This document shows positions 32,801 to 42,143 of a stretch of DNA of 64,000 bases, piece after piece. The translations under genes and the position numbers were made by a program. Below the pieces are notes generated by a model. That model had not been told where the DNA came from. It saw only the letters and a program-made list of their open reading frames with translations, and did not search any database. Origin of the DNA: Neoscytalidium dimidiatum (Eukaryota > Ascomycota > Dothideomycetes > Botryosphaeriales > Botryosphaeriaceae); assembly GCA_037367355.1 (NCBI GenBank), contig CM074695.1, positions 310,001 to 374,000 of the forward strand. The letters run 5' to 3'. The stretch's first letter is position 1. Each line of letters starts with the position of its first letter.

Positions 32801-33341
32801 CAAGGGCCTTTGCAATGTCGTGTGAGGACAAAGTTCGAGAGTGGCGCTCCATGAACCCAGATGTAATTCTGCATGACCAGACTATTCGATGGATATGGTC
32901 CTCTGGAAGTGTCTGCAGCCTCCATTCAAGCCAGGATAGATGAAAATCGTGGTCATCCAAGATTCCAGTACGGGCGTAACGTTCTTTGAGCTTGTCGCTT
33001 AACTTGACTTGCCATTGCACTGCGGGGGTGAACCTGTGGTCGATGGTCAACAGGCAGGGCAGTAGACTGTCCAGTGCAGCTTGAACTTCATCCGTGCTCC
33101 AGCTCTCCTCGTACAACAGCAGGTTGGCTATATCCAAGAACGCTGTCCAGAAGAGCCGTCCGGAATTGACCGGTGGTAGAAATGAAAGCGCTGTTTCTGA
33201 GACCGTGGCGACTGACTCTGTGTCTTCGTTGTCAATCGCTTGAATGAGCTGTTCTATAAAAAAGCGCTGTGTATTGACAAAGATTTCCCTTCTCTGTTCG
33301 AGAGTTGGCGGATCCGCAGACATTCTGTCACAATATATCAT
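29814..33341 (-). CDS. TPR-CHAT protein (caspase-clan protease-like), cell-death candidate
   Basis: One open frame of 1175 residues from the ATG at 33341; a second ATG at 33323 (MSADPPTLEQR) gives 1169. The first roughly 850 residues are helical TPR-like repeats with recurring elements such as YDRTGNVDDLGLAVSYSNKA, YEQTGNTEDMNLSIRKVNEA and YERTGDLGALDMATTMIRLV. The last 300 residues form a CHAT domain. The histidine is in NIAHFACHGVSDE (about 30255) and the cysteine in WIAYLSACSTAES (about 30100); the end is GSLWPVRDKACAKLSGLFY. Both residues of the His-Cys dyad are present, so peptidase activity is possible. Such TPR-CHAT proteins are common in fungi. It is divergent from the caspase-family gene at 34277, about 0.9 kb away. 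A short upstream exon cannot be excluded. Confidence 0.85.
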   Translation of the reverse strand: MIYCDRMSADPPTLEQRREIFVNTQRFFIEQLIQAIDNEDTESVATVSETALSFLPPVNSGRLFWTAFLDIANLLLYEESWSTDEVQAALDSLLPCLLTIDHRFTPAVQWQVKLSDKLKERYARTGILDDHDFHLSWLEWRLQTLPEDHIHRIVWSCRITSGFMERHSRTLSSHDIAKALAHSENLANPAYSEHPDFPLALVQKYGLLVAVGGEADEMQEAYEQAQAATSNLPVDSRVNDLLWDNRLQWLEHQYESTGQAEYLEMAIALAEHGASVFSTHASTYARWLSNIASNISRRFVKRRDMRDLQRTVELLQQSVELTEENDQSRALRLNNLVAALQQRYDRTGNVDDLGLAVSYSNKAVKATHRLEPAKASSWLRQMARVLMTRYEQTGNTEDMNLSIRKVNEALSISPQSDDDIQDCRALLATLHSLKFSRTRDPQDMDDALATYSQIFSSKALGNHVKSDILHDDAVFLMQVYERTGDLGALDMATTMIRLVLESQTPEHVKFGNTNFTFALLLISRYRDTDDVDALEHAMQHCRIALQTTEQDLPRRTQQLYVAAMTLGMRFNRFQDPRDLDECVELLKKAQRLPSAPFHRIHAGRRATWLLSGMMRKFDEADSVVEETLKLLPSLCSRNLNREDQQHALESCEGIVSFACSLSLYKGDVYEALQRAEFGRGMMLGYIINGRSSDLSELRQHYADLANEYESLQDTISTKVDGLPPAAQENVTLDRQEAANKLIEVEEKIRQLPGFEFFNQHSPVTELQECAEDGHIILVNINDIRADAIIVSRDNIKSVALSLDDLKSPDAPRAFRNLFLEYSSPESQHLLDSYIRHQPSQLDSSGSDNTPLPRMRQKNHTFPDERGSRNVMLEQSDTSDAMEWLWTTCVEPVLNQLPPSEDLPRVWWIGSGYASSLPFHAAGRYVNGIFKGCLDRTLSSYTTTIKALKHTRDKSAIAKAQVGERQSLLLVTMPTTPGHTPLFGVEDEGREIRDGIDNRMDVISLRQPSADQVLEKIGHCNIAHFACHGVSDERDPSKSHILLQQKSQSGELRDGVDKLRVSELLDVVNKDRAWIAYLSACSTAESKSISLGDEGIHLSSAFQMAGFPHVVGSLWPVRDKACAKLSGLFYRNLLKRDGSENANRSVAEALRCAILELRQDPQVDIHTWAPYVHFGP

Positions 33342-34276
33342 TAGTGGCAAAGGAAGAGAGCTGGGTGCCTTCCGTGTGGAATATTCACGTACTTCGGTTA
33401 CAGATACAACTTAAGAGAAGCGCGCAATGCACGAATTTAAACAGTGAATCTCGACCGGAGCTGTCAAGTGTTGTCTCTATTGAATCGAGGATAGATAGAG
33501 CTGACGGGGGCTGCTAGAGAAATAAATCTAACGTCTTTCCGTTCTACGTATTCCCCGACCGGCGCCATACGTCACTTGAATGCTCAACGGGTTGCCTCAT
33601 TAAGGCATTGCAGAGCGTGCCGGTGTACTCTGCCAACAGATCATTGACATTACCACACCGGCCAGGCCGCCATATGGTGTTGCATTATCTTGCGAAGCAT
33701 AGGTTGAGATGAGAGCATCAAAAGCTTGATTTCTTGTGGGGCATACATACGTAGAGACGTCGCTTATCGGATACGAATGCCGAGGCTCCTGAGATTGCTG
33801 GACATACTCAGCGTGTCAGGGGTCTTGTACTTCGTTGGGGTTGATCAATTGGAGCGAAAATTGTGAAGCTTTGACGCACTTTAGGCAGCGATGTGTGTGT
33901 TGTTCCGGAGTCGCCGAACAGCTGGCATCGGTATTGTTGTGTCAGACACACCGACTTTCGCACACACTCCGGGACTGCAACACCAACGCAACTGATACAC
34001 AGAGCCTCAATGGCAGGCAGCAGCAGCACAGTCAATGAGTGTTTCGCAAAGTATGTACACATCAGAAGCATACTATTTTAGGCCATGTGGCGTTGTTGCA
34101 ATTTGCCACAGTCATGTGAAACGAAGGAGAGAAGCAATGAGCGAGTGTGCTGAACGAAATATATCTATTCGGCTTGCCATAGCTGAGATGAAGCATCGCA
34201 GAATCAAGAACTTCTGGTTTAATCCAAGCGAGTATCCACTAAGAATTCCAAAAATCTATTGGCACCCGGTCTCAGC
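33342..34276. promoter_or_regulatory. Shared divergent promoter, CHAT gene / caspase-family gene
   Basis: 935 bp between head-to-head start codons, with no gene seen. The shared interval makes co-regulation of the two protease-like genes plausible, but no specific sites were identified. Confidence 0.4.
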
Positions 34277-36169
34277 ATGCGACGAAGAGCTCTTCTGATC
34301 GGGATCGACTACTACGACCAATTTCAAGACCGGAAAAACCTGCATGGCTGCGTTAGCGATATCAACGATGTGCAACAAGCACTCTCAAGGAGTCAGATAG
34401 TCCCTGATGACTCCATCCGCGTCCTTCGCGGAGACATTCCACACGGTTCATATCCAAAATCGGGACGTCCTATGACTCCGACGAGAGACGAGATCATCTC
34501 AGCCATCAAAGCGATCACCAAACAAAGTATCAAAGGCGATTTTGTGTACTTCCATTTCTCCGGTCACGGTGCCCGCCTCGACACAGTCTACAAAAAAGGA
34601 GGAACGGGAAAAGACGAAGCAATCTGCTGCGCGGATGGGAGCATCATCCGTGATGTAGAACTTGGTGTCCTTTTCGACGACATGGCGGCCAAAGGGCTGA
34701 ACGTACTCGCGGTACTTGACTGTTGTCATTCGGGTGGGGCGACACGGGTAACGAGCGATGACCGCTGGGCTGTACGGGAAAGAGCGCAGGAAATCATTCC
34801 GTCCAGCATTGACTGGATTGGCCAGGAATCTATTAGCAATATCGACGAGGAGGATCCGAAAATGAAGAACGAACACTGGTTCTGGCGTGACAAGGCATAT
34901 CACCTACTTGCGGCCTGTCAGCCGTACGAGCTTGCCGGGGAGTTTGCGGACGACAACAACCGGAAGCATGGCGTTCTGACATTCTATCTCGTGGAGTGTC
35001 TGAACCTCCTGGGACCAATGGCATTTACTACGACTTACCGTCATCTGATCCAGCTGCTTGAGGTAAGGTGCCGGTCAGAGGACTTCGCTCGCTCCCAGTG
35101 TCCAGTGTTGTATGGAGACCAGGGTAAGATCATATTCGACTTGGCAGCGGATATGGTTCGGCCTTTGGACAAAATCACCGTAGCATTGGTACTGAAAGTG
35201 GAAGGAGCAAAGGTGGTTATCAACCGAGGATCTGTGGATGGTGTTTCTGTGGGCGACATATACCACTTATCACCTCAGCCTGGCAGCCAAGCAACGCTTG
35301 AGGTTCAGGTAGCCATCGTCAAGGATTTCGAGGCTTACGCAACGGCGAACGGAGGACAAGTTCAAGACATGCATGTATTCTGGACTGCGACATTGATCAA
35401 GAGCGCGAACGAGGGCCATGTAGCTCTTACACGGCCGTATTACCCAAGTTCTGCTTATGACCGCCTGAAGGAGGAGTGGAAAAACTATGTCGACAGTGCA
35501 TATCCTTTGCAGCTACACGAAGAGAACAACTTCATAGGCGCCGATTTCCATGTATGCCTCAAGCAGTCTAACTTTCGAATTCTAGACAGCAACAGACAGC
35601 TGGTTCCCAACCTCCCGATGCTCCCTGCGGACTGTCCGCTGAAAATGACAAAGAAGGTGGCCGCGACGCTTGTTCATTTGCACAGATACTCCAGGTTTAA
35701 GAACCTTGCACCAGCTGAATGGGAGGAACTTGAACAAAACTGGGATTTCCAGGTTGTGCGCAAGCCTGTTCCTCCAAACACAAAGGCGGTCGCAAGGTAC
35801 AGGATCGCATTCAAGAACAACTCCAGAAGGCAAAGGCTATTCATATCCATATTCAATCTTGCGCCAGATTGGAGTGTTCAACAGATAATACCCCAGCCAG
35901 GTCTCCCTGGAGAGTCCGTTGAACCCGGCAGTTGGATCGATCCCTTCACCATCGGAATTGAAATACCGACCCTCCTGCAATCCTCCAGACCTGAGACGAT
36001 GACGGATACGTTGAAGGTTCTAATCACAACTGAGCCGCACGATTTTTCTCATTACGAGCTTCCAGGGATTGAGAAAGCAGGTGTTGAGTGGTACAGGAAC
36101 GCGAGAGCAAATATTCAAGGAAGGTTTGCGGTCAATGAGGTGGTTCTGACCCACACGATTAACCCATGA
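34277..36169 (+). CDS. Caspase-family (peptidase C14) protein with C-terminal extension
   Basis: 630 residues from the ATG at 34277 (MRRRALLIGIDYYDQF), which starts at the caspase beta-1 strand; the frame upstream has only a non-ATG start. The catalytic His is in YFHFSGHGARLD (near residue 96) and the catalytic Cys in VLDCCHSGGATR (near residue 150), both conserved as in metacaspase-like fungal proteins. The domain ends near 290. The remaining 340 residues contain beta-rich segments (ALVLKVEGAKVVINRGSVDG, LFISIFNLAPDWSVQQI) and end with DTLKVLITTEPHDFSHYEL. I associate this with the DUF4384-like tail of fungal caspase proteins. No signal peptide. It lies between the CHAT gene and the 36682 gene. 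Confidence 0.85.
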   Translation: MRRRALLIGIDYYDQFQDRKNLHGCVSDINDVQQALSRSQIVPDDSIRVLRGDIPHGSYPKSGRPMTPTRDEIISAIKAITKQSIKGDFVYFHFSGHGARLDTVYKKGGTGKDEAICCADGSIIRDVELGVLFDDMAAKGLNVLAVLDCCHSGGATRVTSDDRWAVRERAQEIIPSSIDWIGQESISNIDEEDPKMKNEHWFWRDKAYHLLAACQPYELAGEFADDNNRKHGVLTFYLVECLNLLGPMAFTTTYRHLIQLLEVRCRSEDFARSQCPVLYGDQGKIIFDLAADMVRPLDKITVALVLKVEGAKVVINRGSVDGVSVGDIYHLSPQPGSQATLEVQVAIVKDFEAYATANGGQVQDMHVFWTATLIKSANEGHVALTRPYYPSSAYDRLKEEWKNYVDSAYPLQLHEENNFIGADFHVCLKQSNFRILDSNRQLVPNLPMLPADCPLKMTKKVAATLVHLHRYSRFKNLAPAEWEELEQNWDFQVVRKPVPPNTKAVARYRIAFKNNSRRQRLFISIFNLAPDWSVQQIIPQPGLPGESVEPGSWIDPFTIGIEIPTLLQSSRPETMTDTLKVLITTEPHDFSHYELPGIEKAGVEWYRNARANIQGRFAVNEVVLTHTINP

Positions 36170-36681
36170 AACGGTCCTTGTCACGTCTTATTTTCTCTCA
36201 GAGTATGCGATTCAGTTTCACGACTTTTAGCTCTAGAATTATCACATTTCTGTATCTTTTTACAAATACATCAATTATAGTGGTTCAGTGTGTGATGATC
36301 CGTACGTGGCATTCTGAGGTTTTGTGACTGACTCTTTTTAGAGGGGCTGACCGTTTCAGATAATGATCGCTCGTTCGAAGAAACTCGTATGTGGTGAGGG
36401 ATCGATCGACGGGGCTCGGAAAGGGTTCAATGGAGGTGACGACTCGGTGAACCAGACCTCTGCGGGCAATGATCTTCGTCAGGGTTGCAGGACGCTACTG
36501 CTTTCATACATAACCACGTCAACAATTGAGGACATGGATGTCGTTAAGAGAAATATTTGCAAAATAAAAGGAAAACAGACGTATTTGCAATTATCACGCA
36601 GAATCTCGCCTGAGCCCCTCCTCTTCATCCAACACCACATCCGTAACATCACGGAGGGATTTTTGCATACGCAGCCTTCCG

Positions 36682-37545
36682 ATGTCGGAACCGTCTTTAT
36701 TGCTCGACACCCTGTTGCCGGGGGGCTCCGTCGAGCTTGGCCGCTTGGTCCTGAACATCCGATACCCAGAACAGGGCTTTTGCAGCCCGGACATCCCACT
36801 CGCAGCAAACGACACCACCAGCCTCCGGGTGGAAAACTTCACCCACACGGCCCAGCAAGCCAAAGGATCGAGCTTCCACGCCACGCTCGCAAACATTATT
36901 TCCAGCAATCGAAGTAGATATGCGAACACACAGATCGATATTTCCGCCGTAGACTGCGTCACAAGACAGCTCAGAGACTCAACGCAGTTTTTCAAAGAGC
37001 TATGCGAATCGACTCGGGTACGGCGGTGGTTAGAGAGGGCGCTTCGCAAGCACCAAGATGTATTCCTGGTCACGGGCATCAAGACTGTGACCGACGCCAC
37101 GATCGGGGCTGAGAAGACTCGTGGGAAAGACATGGAGGGAGGAGTGAAGTTGCCGTCGACTGCCGTGGCTTCCGTTGCGGCTGGTATCCCAATCATGACC
37201 GACAGTGTACTCGATGTGAGTGTTGGCCTGAGCTCTTTGGATTCAGTTTCGGAGAAGACTGGCTTTGTTGCACCTGGAGAACATATATTTGCCATTCAGT
37301 ATCGGAAGATCAGGTTCGGGATGTTCTCAAGTTGCCGTATTGAGAATGGGTTCCTTGAGGATGGTGATCGCTGGAAGGTATATATGGGTACGAGGGGTGA
37401 AGAGGAAGAGGACGAAGATGATATCGTAGATGTCGCTGTGATCAGCGTCGTCACTGATGAAATTTTAGCGGAAGGCGGATATTCTCTGTGTTCTTTTGGG
37501 GGACAAGATTTCATTTTCTCGGACGACATTTCCACCGCTTGGTAG
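36682..37545 (+). CDS. Unknown fungal protein, possible gasdermin-like pore-forming protein
   Basis: 287 residues from the ATG at 36682, 512 bp after the caspase-family stop codon and on the same strand. Seen: a helix-rich middle (RDSTQFFKELCESTRVRRWL, then LRKHQDVFLVTGIKTVTDAT), a Gly/Ala/Val loop, a strand-like stretch GEHIFAIQYRKIRFGMF, and an acidic C-terminal tail (GEEEEDEDDIVDV). The order is that of gasdermin N-terminal domains: a helix, a VYxVTxV-type strand, a flexible membrane-inserting hairpin, then an AFRVxQLxI-type strand. The length and short C-terminal extension match fungal gasdermins such as Podospora HET-Q1. I also associate the sequence type with a widespread unannotated fungal family. 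The gasdermin call rests on pattern and neighbours, not on alignment. Confidence 0.45.
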   Translation: MSEPSLLLDTLLPGGSVELGRLVLNIRYPEQGFCSPDIPLAANDTTSLRVENFTHTAQQAKGSSFHATLANIISSNRSRYANTQIDISAVDCVTRQLRDSTQFFKELCESTRVRRWLERALRKHQDVFLVTGIKTVTDATIGAEKTRGKDMEGGVKLPSTAVASVAAGIPIMTDSVLDVSVGLSSLDSVSEKTGFVAPGEHIFAIQYRKIRFGMFSSCRIENGFLEDGDRWKVYMGTRGEEEEDEDDIVDVAVISVVTDEILAEGGYSLCSFGGQDFIFSDDISTAW

Positions 37546-38217
37546 ACCTTAACAAAGGCTCTATGTCAAGTATTTCTTGGATAGGAAATAAGATATTGGT
37601 CTATGCAAGCTTCGAAGTATATTTCAAAAAGGATAAATACGTACGACCGACAAGTCTCCCTTGATTTCAGTGAGCACAGTTTGAAATAAACATGTGATCG
37701 GAACTTTTAGACAGATTCTTGAAGTACCTTTGCTTATCGTTACTCTACCATAAGTCGTAGTTGTCGAAGCATTTGTCAAGCTGAAGAAGTATGACGCCGC
37801 ATTTACTACAACGCGGGATAATTGCCCTATTTCCATCATCACGCGCAGGAGGTGGCTTCTGGAAGAATACTGATACAATTACTTTCAAGAACACCAAGGA
37901 GATGAGGGCGGGCGTGAAGGGGAAGGCGGCGCAGAGCTAACTTGTGGACTTGGCTTGCATGAAAAACACGTATGAGACGAGGAGGGAGGAGAGGCCGAGA
38001 TGGCGGATGACTGAGTAGAAGATTAGTGAAAGGAAGAAGAAGCTAGCAATCAAATGGTTAGACGGGTTGCTGTTTATAAACTAGGCGAAGTTTGCTAAAT
38101 TCGAAGCTTGGGTATCAACCGAAATGAATAGTTTACCAAGTGTGCTGGTCTCAGCCAGGGCCCTCCTAGCATATGAACGCAGAGAAAGATGCTAATCAGT
38201 TGTTCTCCAGAGGATGA
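37546..38217. other. Intergenic, possible decayed membrane-protein exon
   Basis: No intact gene. On the minus strand between about 38050 and 37880 there is a hydrophobic frame, IASFFFLSLIFYSVIRHLGL followed by SSLLVSY. A possible intron (GTGTTT...AGTTAG) then leads to LCAAFPFTPALISLVFLK. It looks like the remains of a two-helix membrane segment, but I cannot name a family. Confidence 0.25.
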
Positions 38218-38368
38218 TATTGGAATTCTTGAGTTAAGCACCACATGCCTACTTAGTCAGACCTGGGTCAGTGCTTGGATTGGAGGCATATCTACTGAGC
38301 CCGACGCTTATCCAGATAATTAACCATTTGATGACTCCCACCGCTATGCCTAGGGCTTATTGTCAACA
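38218..38368. repeat. Solo LTR, second LTR family, copy 1
   Basis: 151 bp from TATTGGAATTCTTGAG to CTTATTGTCAACA, in the same sense as copy 3 at 53809. The first bases were probably TGTTGG, giving TG...CA ends. The flanks GATGA and GATGT are a near-perfect 5-bp target duplication. Confidence 0.7.
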
Positions 38369-38578
38369 GATGTCCCGCTGGCAGTGTCACAGTGATGACT
38401 TTTTTAGTCCGGATTCCGGGACTACTTTAGAACACTAGCTGAAGCTTCTCAACAAGGTCAAATCTCAAAAGTCGTGGTGTATGACTATGGTACAATTACC
38501 TGAATTTCGATCCCCAAAAGAATGTTGCCTCCTCTTATTTTAACCTCCGACGTTAGTCACGGCACGCAAATCAGAAAT

Positions 38579-40637
38579 TCAAACTAACGTCAAGGGGACA
38601 GTCCCTTCATGTTCTGCACCCAGCAAAGCCTGCCCCTCCATCAGGCCGTCGATCCACGCAGATGAAATGAGCTGAAATTTATCGCCATCTCCATGTCTTC
38701 TCACAATCATGGGTGTGTCGATACCGTGGATCATCGCGATATCGTCTCCGGCCCGAAGAGAGTACGGTGCCATCCCGAGGCGACCAGCGCTCGTCCGGAA
38801 TAGCACCTGATGGAAATTCCATCTGACAACATGAGACCATTGAGTATAGAGCTCCTCATTTGAAACGATCTGCTGGGAAATGTGGAATTCGGGAGTGAGA
38901 GAGAGGGGGCGTAGAGAAGGTGTGTTATGGATCGCTCGGGTAGCACTTCCCCGGAGTCCGGTGTATGATTCTGTATCTGAAGGTGTAGTCTCCTGACAAG
39001 GGTCTCGCATCATTGCTTGACACCATCTCTTGAAAGGGTGTATGTTCTGCTGTACAAGTTTCTCATTGTCTTCAAACTTGCTATAGAGTACTTTGCAGAG
39101 GGCTAAGGCCGATTGTTGCGGATCTCTAGCCATATGAGATGATGGTTGCAAAGCCAACTGAACAAACTCTCGAAGAGGACGGATGGTCCACAATCTGAGA
39201 ATATGAACAGCTTGACTGACGTCTTCGGCGGCTTGAAGGTAACTGTTCCAGTCAGGATCGAGCACAGAAGCGTCCGGACTTCTTGCAGCGAAGCTGGGTA
39301 CGTGACACTGTGTACGAGTCGTTATACTGTCAATGAATTTTCCCTGCACATGAAGATATGTATCTTTCTGACTGAAATGGAAGTTGGTGGTGATACGATC
39401 AGCCCCCCGAACAAGATCTTCGTACCGTGCACGTTGGGGATGGCAATGGTAGGCCCAATCAGGCACCCACGAAGGAAGACCTGGCGTGCTCCCACAATTA
39501 TGGACTTGTTGAAGAATACTGAGATTTCCAGTATGCTTCATGATGGTTGCTGCCAGCTCCCGGTAAATGTGCGCAGTTGATTTTGAGTAGTCGGGTCGGG
39601 GCGGGCACAGTCCCTTCTGTTGAAGAAGGCCGAAAATGGCGTACGCTTTGTCTTTCGCATAGGTAGCCTGATACCAGCGAGCATAGCTGAGGAGCTCAGC
39701 CGGATCGGCATCGTGTCGACCATTAGTCCTCGCGTTGATGTAAACACTGAAAGACCCGTACAAAACGTCGTACACGCCCTGGGCAGCCGGATGTTGGGTC
39801 TTGAATTTAGAGAAAACTTGTGTTGCTTGAACGAGGGCTTCGAAGGGGATCTCATATCGGCCCCAGAAGAGACGGGCATGCCTTCCGAGCACAATCTCCT
39901 GAATAGGCCAGATACGCTGTTTCCAGGGCAGAGTCGTAAGGAGAGTGTTGAGATCTCAATTATGTAACAGTAAGTCAGCTCTTATGCCTCTCCACAGAGC
40001 TAAGGATAGGTGTCTTACCAATCGAATCGACTGTCTTTGCATGTTGCAACACGGAGTCGATAATTTCGGGGATTTCCTTGTCGGCCCATGCGGTCTCCGT
40101 GCCAAGCGACTGAGTTTCTTCAGTGAGGATCATCCGCGCAAGTTCCGAGAGCCAACAGAGGGAATTTGCCATTCCAGGCTCTTTCAGAATTGGCGCTGAC
40201 TCATCTCCAAGCCACACTAACACCGCGGCAGCCTTGGTGTAAACCATCCCCATCAAGGATACTTGCCGACTCCGCTCGTCCAATGCTTTTGGTGACTGGT
40301 CTATGCAAATTCCATCGATCCAGAGCAGTCGATCCTTCGATGAAGCGTCCTCCGGAGGCTGGAAGAAGCGCAGAGCTGCTTCACAATTCTCTGTCACTAA
40401 CAAAGATTGTCCGTTGCAAATGATTTCACGACTCGGTTTCTGGCCTCCCCAGCAGTACGATATAGCCTCGAAGGGCAGGCTTTCGTCAAGAAGCGAGGCT
40501 TCAAATAACTCACAATGTACTGAAGAGCTTTCTCCGGCTTTGATCGAGAATACACGTATAATCCGTATAGAGAAATCGCTGCTAATTGGAGAGTATTGAA
40601 ATAAAGGCATACTTTCAGATGGGCTTTGGCGATCCAT
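38579..40637 (-). CDS. HET-domain protein
   Basis: Exon 1 is 40019-40637 and exon 2 is 38579-39954, with a 64-bp intron (GTAAGACA...ATTGAG). The splice links VDSI to DLNTLLTTLPWKQRIWPIQE; the product is 664 residues. The HET domain is N-terminal: FEAISYCWGGQKPSREIICN, LLWIDGICIDQSPKALDERS RQV, MGMVYTKAAAVLVWLGDES. After it comes the typical region RDKAYAIFGLLQQ-like (here KDKAYAIFGLLQQKGLCPP) and PSWVPDWAY. Fungal HET proteins trigger heterokaryon incompatibility and cell death on non-self recognition. It lies next to the CHAT/caspase/gasdermin-like genes and between two solo LTRs. Confidence 0.88.
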
Positions 40638-40918
40638 GTTGAAGATGCGACGATCGAAAAGCTAGAATTCTGTTTTTATAAATCAACGAGGAGGACCGCT
40701 GCTACTAATTCACTTTTTTTAATTTTCAAGGCCAGCTAAGGCGCTTCGGGGGTCTGCCTTGTTAGAGCTATACCAAATCATGAACGACTTTGTGGATGAC
40801 AAGCGTTGCACGGCATTTGTCAATCCTGGCTTCCCGTCGTGATAAGCCTTGGGTAATGTGTAATCCCAGAACCCTATCCCTGGAACTGAGCTGAATATTA
40901 GTTGCGGCGTGCCCCTTC
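40638..40918. other. Promoter side of the HET gene
   Basis: Short interval upstream of the HET gene ending at a solo LTR. No gene seen. Confidence 0.4.
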
Positions 40919-41066
40919 TGTTGAAAATAAGCCTTAGGCATAGTGGCGGGAGTCATCCATTAATTATCAGGGCGAGCGGCAGGCTCAGGAGATATGCCTG
41001 CCAGTCCAAGCACTGGCCCAGGCCTAAATAAGTAGGCACGTGGTGCTTGACTCAAGAGTTCCAACA
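40919..41066. repeat. Solo LTR, second LTR family, copy 2 (inverted)
   Basis: 148 bp. Its reverse complement runs TGTTGGAACTCTTGAGTCAA...GCTTATTTTCAACA, with intact TG...CA ends. The flanks CCTTC and ACTTC differ at one base. It shares long stretches with copies 1 and 3, such as GCACCACGTGCCTACTTA, GGCATATCT and TGATGACTCCC-like blocks. Confidence 0.7.
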
Positions 41067-41696
41067 ACTTCAAGGCTCAGTTAACTTGTGAGATCATCCC
41101 CACATACATGCCTGACACTTAATAGCAACAACAAACTATCTATGCTTTGCAGAGTCGTCCGGCTTTCTCAGCCCAATTTCATTATGAAAATTTCATAGCA
41201 CACTGCGTTCTCTCTCACTCTTTGAAACTACGAAGCTTCTTCAGCAGAATGATGGAGTCAGATAAACCTAGGAAGATAGTCCTTTTTCTTAGAATAAAAT
41301 AATGTATTACCAGACTATTGCCCCAAGGTAACACGACCTCAAGGCAGCATGGTGACATCATAATCAGGCTGACAGGCTCAGGGATAACACCGTTCCACAG
41401 AAGGGGATGCTCCAGCAGTGAGATGTAAACTTGTCGTATCTAAATCTGGAAAGCCCAACATTGACTTTGTCCGTGATACGAAATGCAGGGAACTGGAGAG
41501 AAGCAGCTGTGGAACATTTACAACATTTGCAGCCGTACGACTTCTTCTCTTCCCGACGGCTCGTTCCGTTAGCGGAAATTCTTCAGCCCTTTATTTTTCG
41601 AAGAAATGCCTTTGATCATCGTTCCCATGAAAATATACATTATTTCACGCAAGTAAGCACTAGCCACTGCCCCGGCAAGCCCAGCCTTCTCTCCTA
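41067..41696. other. Intergenic, nothing recognised
   Basis: 630 bp downstream of the metalloprotease stop codon, with no gene seen. Confidence 0.4.
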
Positions 41697-42112
41697 CTAC
41701 GCCTGAGAGGCAGCTCGCCAATAAGCCCAGTTATCCTGCATCTTAGCGCCCTGATCAGGCGTAAACTCTTCATAACACGAACTAGCCTATAGTTAGATGC
41801 GCCCTATGTCTATACAGAAAAAATGAGGCGGGCATGACTCACTCATCGGAATAATCCATGTAGTTGTGGATGGGATCGAGGCCGGGCAGATCAGGACACG
41901 AGTCGCGGCCCACCGGGCACCCCTGGGATTGCGATGCCTGGTACGGCGTGTCGTCGATGTAGTCGCCACCGGACAGGGTGTTGCAGCCGCCGGTGAAGGT
42001 GTGGTAGAGGCCTGTAAGGAGGCGTCAGCCTGGCCGCCCCATAAAAAGCCTTGTGAGCTCACGTGAGCCTTACCAAACCAGTGGCCCGTCTGCGGATCGT
42101 AACGCGAAGTTA

Positions 42113-42143
<31 letters not shown>

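Noticed and set aside
36363..36917. 184-codon plus frame overlapping the gasdermin-like gene
   Set aside because: It is out of frame with the better-composed 36682 frame and turns into a basic, low-information tail.
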